From contig JADKFD010000003.1 in the NCBI GenBank assembly GCA_016717705.1, positions 140,278-204,277 of the forward strand: DNA of 64,000 bases. Reading direction: 5' to 3'. A program made the position numbers and the translations under genes. This DNA is from Rhodanobacteraceae bacterium (lineage in GTDB: Bacteria > Pseudomonadota > Gammaproteobacteria > Xanthomonadales > SZUA-5). Of the stretch, positions 57,996-64,000 are shown piece by piece (position 1 is the first letter of the stretch; the number at the start of each line of letters is the position of its first letter). Below the pieces are notes generated by a model. The model was not told where the DNA came from and made no database searches. It saw only the letters and a list, made by a program, of their open reading frames with translations.

Positions 57996-58817
57996 TCAGC
58001 GCTGACCGGAGCCGGCCAACGCCGCGAGCGCATCCAGTTCCTGACGGTCGAACCCGGCGGCAAGGCGGGCGCTATCGTTGAACGGCAGGCGCAAGACTAT
58101 CGCATGGGCCTGCAACAGCTGCAGAAAGCTTGCCTTGGGCTCGAGTCCACGCTCGGCGCAGACCTGGCGGTACCAGTGCGAGCCGATCGCCACATGCCTG
58201 ACTTCCTCGCTCAGGATCACGTTCAGGGCCTCGATGGTGGCCAGATCACCGACCCGGCGCAGGCGATCGATCATCCCGGGCGTGACATCGAGGCCGCGCG
58301 CCTCCAGCACGCGTGGCACCAGCGCCATGCGCACGAGGACGTCGGCGTCGGTGTCCAACGCCATTTGCCACAGGCCATCGTGCGCGGGGAAGTCGCCGTA
58401 GGCATGGCCGAGTTGCGCCAGACGGTCTGCCAGCAGCTTAAAGTGCCGCGCCTCGTCGGCGGCGACGCTGGCCCAGTCCCGGTAGTACGCGACTGGCATG
58501 TCGGGAAAGCGATAGACCGCATCCCAGGCGAGGTTGATTGCATTGAATTCGATATGGGCGACGGCGTGGACCAGCGCTGCGCGCCCGGCGTCCGAGTTCA
58601 ACTTGCGCTGGCGCAACTGGTTCGGCGCCACCAGTTGCGGGTTCGGCGGACGGCCAGGCAGGGGGATCGTGGCGATGGGCGGGTTGTCGGGCGTCAGGGT
58701 CCAGTTGCTGTTCGACGCGATGGCTGCGCTGGCCGCGGCGGTGAGCGCGAGCTTGCGCTGCACGTCGGATTCGAGCAGGCAGTCGAGGGCGAGTTGGCGC
58801 GGGTTGATCGGAGGCAT
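57996..58817 (-). CDS. DUF455 ferritin-like protein
   Basis: A 273-aa all-helical protein of the ferritin-like superfamily. Metal-binding motifs VHAVAHIEFNAINLAWDAVY (E/H), DWASVAADEARHFKLLADRL (ExxH) and ILSEEVRHVAIG (ExxH) suggest a di-iron carboxylate site. Related to MiaE-like diiron proteins; the reaction is unknown. It appears to be monocistronic, followed by a large palindrome. Confidence 0.88.
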   Translation of the reverse strand: MPPINPRQLALDCLLESDVQRKLALTAAASAAIASNSNWTLTPDNPPIATIPLPGRPPNPQLVAPNQLRQRKLNSDAGRAALVHAVAHIEFNAINLAWDAVYRFPDMPVAYYRDWASVAADEARHFKLLADRLAQLGHAYGDFPAHDGLWQMALDTDADVLVRMALVPRVLEARGLDVTPGMIDRLRRVGDLATIEALNVILSEEVRHVAIGSHWYRQVCAERGLEPKASFLQLLQAHAIVLRLPFNDSARLAAGFDRQELDALAALAGSGQR

Positions 58818-58870
58818 GGCTGAAGTTCAGGAAGAATCGCGGGTGGATGGAGCAAAGCCCCCGGCAAGCC

Positions 58871-59016
58871 CGCGTCCTTCGACTGTTCCCCCCGGAACAG
58901 CGCGGGGGAAACGCTCAGGACGAACGGTGTCGCTGGGGTTCGCTCCAAAGCACCCGACTCCGTTCGTCCTGAGCGTTTCCCGCGAGCCTGCGAGCGGGGA
59001 ACAGTCGAAGGACGCG
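58871..59016. repeat. Long palindrome, GTCCTTCGACTGTTCC / CTCAGGACGAACGG type
   Basis: CGCGTCCTTCGACTGTTCCC ... GGAACAGTCGAAGGACGCG ends are perfect inverses; inside, ACGCTCAGGACGAACGGTGT faces TTCGTCCTGAGCGTTTCCCG. It can fold into a ~146-nt hairpin and lies between the DUF455 gene and its upstream neighbour. Confidence 0.8.
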
Positions 59017-59028
59017 GGCCGGAGCGTA

Positions 59029-59340
59029 TCAATCGGTCTGCGCTGGCTTGCGATTGCGATATGCAACGGCAAGCTTTGACACCTCCACCCAATCACCACG
59101 AATCATCGCTTCCTTCTTCTTCCGACCCCAACCCTTGATCTGCATTTCAGCGGTCAGCGCCTCCTCGCGCGTGAAAAATTCTTGCGAGTACACGAGCGTT
59201 ACAGGACGCCGCTTGAAGGTGAAACAACCCCGAATCGCGCCTGATTCATGTTGCGCTATTCGCTGCTCGAGTTCATCGGTGTGACCGGTGTAGTAGCTTC
59301 CGTCGTTGCAGAGCAGGATGTAGCCCCAGAAGGGCTTCAT
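59029..59340 (-). CDS. GIY-YIG nuclease superfamily protein
   Basis: A 103-aa single-domain GIY-YIG protein (YhbQ/UvrC-N-like). WGYILLCNDGSYYTGHTDEL holds the GIY/YIG equivalents (GYI...YTG), with EQRIAQHESGAIRGCFTFKR and EEALTAEMQIKGWGRKKKEA carrying the catalytic Arg/Glu region. Such proteins are nucleases of uncertain role and are often found scattered as single genes. It lies between two large palindromes. Confidence 0.9.
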   Translation of the reverse strand: MKPFWGYILLCNDGSYYTGHTDELEQRIAQHESGAIRGCFTFKRRPVTLVYSQEFFTREEALTAEMQIKGWGRKKKEAMIRGDWVEVSKLAVAYRNRKPAQTD

Positions 59341-59380
59341 GCAGGATCTCCAAGGCGGTTAACGAAGGGCTCCCGGCAAG

Positions 59381-59493
59381 CCCGCGTCCTTCGACTGTTT
59401 CCCCACGGGGTGGAGAACGCTCAGAACCACGATAGCCGGGTCCTTCGACTGTTTCCGAAAGGCACGGGGAAACGCTCAGGACGAACGGTGTCG
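59381..59493. repeat. CTCAGGACGAACGG-type palindrome, second copy
   Basis: CCCGCGTCCTTCGACTGTTT, ACGCTCAGAACCACGATAGC, GGTCCTTCGACTGTTTCCGA and AAACGCTCAGGACGAACGGT, i.e. two half-copies in a row, just downstream of purF. Confidence 0.7.
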
Positions 59494-59515
59494 CAGGCGA
59501 GGAAGCTGACGGGGT

Positions 59516-61000
59516 CTATGCCACCACCACGTCGCGCCGCTTTTCCTTGGCATCGTCGTTGCGCATCAATTCCAGCTGCTGCAGGTAAGCCGCGCTCAGT
59601 CCGGTGACGTATTCGCCGCTGAAGCACGAAGTGTCGAAGTGCTTGAGCTCAGGATTACCTTCCTGCACGGCGAGAATCAGATCGGTGAGTTCCTGGTAGA
59701 TCAGCCAGTCGCAGCCGATGAAGGCTTCGATCTCGGCCTCGGTGCGGCCATGCGCGACCAGTTCACTGACCGCGGGCATGTCGATGCCGTAGACATTGGG
59801 GAAGCGTACCGGCGGTGCTGCCGAAGCCAGATACACCTTGCGCGCACCGGCTTCGCGCGCCATCTGCACGATCTGCTTGCTGGTGGTGCCGCGAACAATC
59901 GAGTCGTCGACCAGCAGCACCACCTTGTTGCGGAATTCGAGTTCCATCGGGTTGAGCTTGCGGCGCACCGATTTCACCCGTTCCTTCTGGCCCGGCATGA
60001 TGAAGGTGCGGCCGATGTAGCGGTTCTTGACGAAACCCTCGCGATACTCGACGCCGAGTACCTTGCCCATCGCGATGGCCGCGCTGCGCGAGGTGTCCGG
60101 GACCGGGATCACGACATCGATATCGTGATCGGGGCGCTGGCGCCGGATCTTGTGCGCCAAGCGCTCGCCCATGCGCAGTCGCGCCTTGTACACCGACACG
60201 TCCTCCATCATGGAATCCGGACGCGCCAGATAGACGTATTCGAAGATGCAGGGGGCATGCACCTTGGCCGGTCCGCACTGGCGCGCCAGCAACTCGCCGC
60301 CTTCGGTGATCAGTACAGCCTCGCCGGGCGCGACATCGCGGACCAGCTTGAAACCGAGGATGTCGAGCGCGACGCTTTCCGATGCCAGAGCCCACTCGGG
60401 GCCCTCGGGGCCTTCACGGCTGCCGATCACCAGCGGCCGGATGCCATTGGGGTCGCGGAAACCGACCAGCCCGTAGCCGAGCACCAGGGCGACGACCGCG
60501 TAGCCGCCGACGCAGCGACCATGCACACCGGCCACCGCCTTGAACAGATGCTCGGGCTCCAGCCGCAGTCGCTCCTGCGCCTGCAACTCGTGAGCAAAGA
60601 TGTTGAGCAGCACCTCGGAGTCCGAATCGGTATTGATATGGCGTCGGTCATCGGCGAATACCTCGCGCTTGAGCGCCAGGGTATTGGTCAGGTTGCCGTT
60701 GTGCGCCAGCGCGATGCCGAACGGAGAATTGACGTAGAACGGCTGCGCCTCGGCAGCGCCTTCCGAGCCCGCCGTCGGATAGCGGCAGTGGCCGATACCG
60801 ACGTTGCCGCGCAAACGCGCCATCGATTCGGTGTCGAAGACGTCGCGCACCAGACCATTGCCCTTCGACAGGTGCAGTCGCTGCCCGTCGAAGGTGGCGA
60901 TGCCGGCGGCGTCCTGGCCCCGATGCTGCAGCACTGTCAGACCGTCGTAGAGCGCGGCGGCAACTTCGCTGCGGCCAACAATGCCGATGATTCCGCACAT
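59516..61000 (-). CDS. purF: Amidophosphoribosyltransferase
   Basis: First committed enzyme of purine synthesis, PRPP + glutamine to phosphoribosylamine. The 494-aa protein starts MCGIIGIVGRSEVAAALYDG with nucleophile Cys2. It has LQHRGQDAAGIATF, GHCRYPTAGSEGAAEAQPFY and the PRPP loop KVVLLVDDSIVRGTTSKQIV. It is the last gene of folC-dedD-cvpA-purF; cvpA ends 87 bp upstream. Confidence 0.97.
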   Translation of the reverse strand: MCGIIGIVGRSEVAAALYDGLTVLQHRGQDAAGIATFDGQRLHLSKGNGLVRDVFDTESMARLRGNVGIGHCRYPTAGSEGAAEAQPFYVNSPFGIALAHNGNLTNTLALKREVFADDRRHINTDSDSEVLLNIFAHELQAQERLRLEPEHLFKAVAGVHGRCVGGYAVVALVLGYGLVGFRDPNGIRPLVIGSREGPEGPEWALASESVALDILGFKLVRDVAPGEAVLITEGGELLARQCGPAKVHAPCIFEYVYLARPDSMMEDVSVYKARLRMGERLAHKIRRQRPDHDIDVVIPVPDTSRSAAIAMGKVLGVEYREGFVKNRYIGRTFIMPGQKERVKSVRRKLNPMELEFRNKVVLLVDDSIVRGTTSKQIVQMAREAGARKVYLASAAPPVRFPNVYGIDMPAVSELVAHGRTEAEIEAFIGCDWLIYQELTDLILAVQEGNPELKHFDTSCFSGEYVTGLSAAYLQQLELMRNDDAKEKRRDVVVA

Positions 61001-61087
61001 GGGATAGATCCTGGGTTGAATTAGATCGCCGCGGCCGGCGGCGCCGCGGGAACGACCGGCGCTTGCTCGCGACAGCTGCCTATGATC

Positions 61088-61570
61088 TCACGCAGGCTGC
61101 CCGGCAGGAAATCGCGCGCAGAATCGCGCCAGGGTCTCGACGCTCGGGATCAATTGCGACTGGCGCCACCACGGGTCCTGGCACAGCGGCGTCCAACTCG
61201 CCACGGCGACCAGCGAGGTCACTGTGACTACACCGCGCAAGGCGCCAAACACGGCACCGAGCAAGCGATCGGTGCCGCTGAGGCCGGTCGATTGCAGCAG
61301 GCGACCGACCACCCAGCTCAGCATCGACCCGAGCACCAGGATCGAGATGATCAGGATCAGCGCCGCCACCGCCAGACGCACCGACGCCAGTTCGATGCTG
61401 CCGAGGAAAGCCTGCGCGAACGGCGCGGTGAAGTGGAACGCGGCCCACAGAGCCATGATCCAGATGACGATCGACAGCGCCTCGCGGACGAAACCGCGGA
61501 TCAGGCTGATCGCCGCAGACAGGCCAATGATTCCGACGATCAGCCAGTCGACCCAGATCAGCACCGGCAA
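61088..61570 (-). CDS. cvpA: CvpA family protein
   Basis: Inner-membrane protein with four helices, needed for colicin V export in E. coli and linked to purF expression. 160 aa; the start is TTG 61570 (MPVLIWVDWLIVGIIGLSAA) or GTG 61564. LIRGFVREALSIVIWIMALW and GTDRLLGAVFGALRGVVTVT are the family's conserved loops. It follows dedD by about 24 bp and precedes purF. Confidence 0.9.
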   Translation of the reverse strand: MPVLIWVDWLIVGIIGLSAAISLIRGFVREALSIVIWIMALWAAFHFTAPFAQAFLGSIELASVRLAVAALILIISILVLGSMLSWVVGRLLQSTGLSGTDRLLGAVFGALRGVVTVTSLVAVASWTPLCQDPWWRQSQLIPSVETLARFCARFPAGQPA

Positions 61571-61594
61571 GCTCGCGTCGCGACGCGGCGACGG

Positions 61595-62556
61595 TCAGGG
61601 GATGCGCAACCACCAGCGCGTCAGCTTGAACTTGGACTTGACCTCGCTCTGGATGCGCTGGGCGTTCTCGCGGCGGACTTCGGGTCCAATACGCACCCGG
61701 TGACTGGTCTGACCGCCGGCCAGTTTGACCGGCTCGACAAAAGCCGCGTAGCCGCCGGCGCGCAAGCGCGCGGCCAGTTCCTCGGCACCTTCCTTCTTGC
61801 TGAAAACGCCAACCTGCACCGCCCAGCCGGAGAGGTTGGGCGCAGACGGCGTCGCTTGCGCGGCGTCGGGCGCGGCCAGTTCGACCACGCTGCTGGCGAG
61901 TCCGGCGATCTGGCGCTGCGCGCCGAGGCGCGCGGCATCGGCCTCGGTACGCGTCGCATACGGTTTGGAGCGCACCCGATGCAGCGGTCGACCGCCGCTG
62001 GTCAGGGTCTCGATGGCGGCGGGTACGCCCGCCTTGGCCAGATCGCGCACCAGGGCTTCGGCGTTGCTGCGCTCCGCGTAACTGCCGAACTGCGCCACGA
62101 AGCGTCCGCCCTTGACGGGCGTAGGCGCGGCGGGCGCGCTTGGCGCCGGCGTCGGCGCGGCGACTGGCTTCACCGGCGCCGGAACCGGCGGCGATGCGGG
62201 CTCAGCACCGGCGGCGCACGGCGACGGTCTCACCGGCGGCCGTGACCGGAACCGCCGGATCGGCACCCGGTCAGCACGGCCACGCCACCGGCTTCCGGCC
62301 CCGGCAGCGGCTCGGCAACATCAGCCGGAGGATTGTCGATTGCAGTTTCCGGCGCTGGCGTCGGCGCCGTCATACCCGGATCCAGCGGCAACCGACGCGT
62401 CACGACGCCGGGCTCGGTACGCGGCGGAATGGTCAGGTCAACCTGCTGCGTGCGGGTGACCTCGTCCGGAGAATCGAGCAGCATCGGCACGAAGATCACT
62501 GCCAGGGCAATGATCACGGCGGCGCCGACCAGGCGTTGGCGTAGGGCGTCGTCCAT
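61595..62556 (-). pseudogene. dedD: SPOR-domain protein DedD, reading frame broken by two indels
   Basis: Cell-division-associated protein with an N-terminal membrane anchor (MDDALRQRLVGAAVIIALAV, ATG 62556), a Pro/Ala linker and two C-terminal SPOR-like repeats (RFVAQFGSYAERSNAEALV and WAVQVGVFSKKEGAEELAAR) that bind denuded glycan at the septum. The N-terminal frame stops at 62230; the SPOR frame runs from there to 61595. Removing one G near 62266 and one C near 62230 joins the parts through VLTGADPAVPVTAAGETVAV, so two single-base insertions explain the break. Order folC-dedD-cvpA-purF is conserved. Confidence 0.83.
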
Positions 62557-62611
62557 TGGGGGTAGTCGTGGATCGCGAGGCTGCCGAGTATAGGCTGATC
62601 GACGCCGGCAG

Positions 62612-63892
62612 CTATGCGACGGCAATCAGTGCCGCGGCCACCGTAAAGAATGAACCGAACACCAGCACGCGACCATCGTCTCCGGCCGCTCGATCCGCCG
62701 CCAGCAACGCACTCATGTCTGGACTGGTCGCGACCGCAACGGCCGCGGCGCCAGCAAGCAACTGGCCAGCGCCACGGCCTGATCCGCAACCGGCGCCGCG
62801 CGCGGCGACTGGCCGTCCCCAGATCGACCACGATCCAGGCCGCAAACGCATCCGCAAGCGGGGCCACGATGCCGGCCAGGTCCTTGTCGGCCAACGCGGC
62901 GAAAACGGCGATGTTGCGCGACCGCGGATTGGCGCGGAGCCAGGCCGCCAGCATGCTGGCGGCCTCCGGGTTGTGCGCGACATCGACCCGCGTTTCGACG
63001 CTGCGCTGCAGCTGTTCCAGCCGGCCACGGACACTCGCCAGCGCCACCCCGACGGCGGCCGCCTGCACCTTGAACGGCAGTCGTTCGCGCACGGACCACC
63101 AGGCCCAGATCGCCGCCGCTGCGTTGCGCGTCTGGCACGGAGCCGACAGCTGCGGCTGCGGCATGCGCAGCATCGTGCCGTCCGGCAGCGGGCAGTCCCA
63201 GGCGTCTTCCACGGGTTCGCTCAGGGTTGGCAGTTCCAGCACCAGCGCCCCGATCTCGGCGGCGACGGCCAGTACACTTGCGGGTGGTTCGAGGGCCGCG
63301 ATGATCGCTGGCCGCCCACGGCGGAAAATGTGTGCCTTGTCCCAGCCGATCTGCTCACGCGTGTCGCCCAGATAGTCCTGGTGGTCCAGATCGACGCTGG
63401 TCAGAATTGCCGCATCGGCGTCGATCAGGTTGACGGCATCCAGGCGGCCGCCGAGGCCGATCTCGAGCACGGCGACGTCGAGCTGTGCCTGCGCCAGCAG
63501 CAGGAAGGCCGCCAGCGTGCCGAACTCGAAGTAGCTGAGCGATATCGGTCCACGGGCTGCATCGATCCTGGCAAAGGCGTCGGTCAATGCGGCATCGGTC
63601 GCGTCATTGCCCGCGATGCGGATGCGCTCGTTGTAGCGCAACAGATGCGGCGAGGTGTAGCAGCCGACGCGATGTCCGGCCGCGCTCAACATGGCACTCA
63701 GGAATGCAACCGTCGAACCCTTGCCATTGGTGCCGCCGACGAGGATGCAGGTCGGCGCCGGACGCGGGCTGCGCAAGCGTTGCCAGACCGCGCGGACGCG
63801 ATCCAGCCAAGGTCGATGGTGCGCGGATGCAGCGTCTCAAGGTAGTGCAGCCAATCGGCGAGGAGTCGGCAGTAGTCGGCGGCACGGTTCAC
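62612..63892 (-). pseudogene. folC: Folylpolyglutamate/dihydrofolate synthase, broken by at least three indels
   Basis: Bifunctional FolC (adds glutamate to folates). GTG start 63892 (AGGA upstream) reads VNRAADYCRLLADWLHYLET; a base is missing near 63806 (IDLG | DRVRAVWQRL), after which P-loop ILVGGTNGKGSTVAFLSAML, SVDLDHQDYLGDTREQIGWD and VDVAHNPEAASMLAAWL are intact. Two further indels near 62790-62830 separate WIVVDLGTASRRA, VADQAVALAS and AGAAAVAVATSPDMSALLAA, ending at 62612 with VLVFGSFFTVAAALIAVA. As folC is normally essential, consensus errors are more likely than true loss. Confidence 0.88.
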
Positions 63893-63945
63893 GTTCCTGT
63901 GGAGCCGGGCTGTACCCGCAAACTCCGGAGTTGGCGAGGGAAAAG

Positions 63946-63976
63946 GCTCGCGGGAACACACCCGCTCCCACAAGGC
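63946..63976. repeat. REP half palindrome
   Basis: GCTCGCGGGAACACACCCGC (63949) followed by TCCCACAA, a REP arm upstream of folC. No further gene can be identified before the window edge (63893-64000). Confidence 0.6.
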
Positions 63977-64000
63977 TGCAAGCGAAGTCGCCGCGGACAA

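Overview
The window is a high-GC chromosomal segment of a gammaproteobacterium, most likely from Xanthomonadales/Lysobacterales or a close relative. Evidence for this is the neighbourhood pcm-tolC convergent with waaA, the pilT/pilU pair, a YebC beginning MGRGPSIEGRKNA, the order folC-dedD-cvpA-purF, paired ubiquinone hydroxylases, and very many REP-type intergenic palindromes. The assignment is inference; no 16S or other marker RNA is present and I see no tRNA or rRNA gene.

Layout. 1-29.3 kb is mostly core genome: an ABC-2 permease (cut by the left edge), Pcm-like methyltransferase, TolC, WaaA, a lipid A-type acyltransferase, PurC, AmgK, CrcB, RarA, then the miaB-phoH-ybeY-response regulator run, the type IV pilus motors PilU and PilT with a coupled secreted protein, YggS, a DUF6265-cyclophilin fusion, a TIGR04222 membrane protein, a POT peptide transporter, an MscS/cNMP channel, YebC, a frameshifted alpha/beta hydrolase and a two-domain PPK2 (polyphosphate:AMP phosphotransferase).

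29.6-38.6 kb is an accessory, defence-type island. It holds a type I-F CRISPR array (14 repeats, minus strand), an IS21-family element that begins inside the array's leader-proximal repeat, and directly on the other side of the IS the first ~98 codons of cas1f. The IS therefore stands where the rest of cas1, cas2-3, csy1-4 and the leader would be, and there is no target-site duplication: the picture of an IS-associated deletion that silenced the system. Next come a PIN-toxin/Phd-antitoxin pair enclosed by two copies of the 3' half of a WYL regulator, the intact WYL regulator, a RhuM-family gene and ~0.7 kb of 43-bp tandem repeats that switch orientation half way.

38.6-64 kb returns to chromosomal genes: an unknown 181-aa protein with a clear terminator, a secreted zinc metalloprotease, a ~460-bp block of almost pure G/C that looks like an assembly artefact, a class V aminotransferase, Dcd, PpiB, a DUF350 protein, Nth, two UbiH-family hydroxylases, a DUF6580 membrane protein next to a PduO-type cobalamin adenosyltransferase and an HDAC-like deacetylase, GlmS, three secreted proteins (one IPTL-CTERM-like, one with dockerin-like repeats), a DUF455 ferritin-like protein, a GIY-YIG protein, PurF, CvpA, DedD and FolC. 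dedD and folC are both interrupted by several single-base indels, which suggests consensus error near the right edge.

Non-coding structure is unusually rich: (i) REP palindromes, often as inverted pairs; (ii) at least five elements with 7-bp tandem repeats on one arm and their reverse complement on the other, each with its own heptamer; (iii) a ~90-bp dispersed repeat (3 copies); (iv) a GTCACGTAG hairpin family; (v) CTCAGGACGAACGG-type palindromes. Several reach into genes and supply C-terminal tails or stop codons (waaA, miaB, rarA, the cyclophilin fusion).
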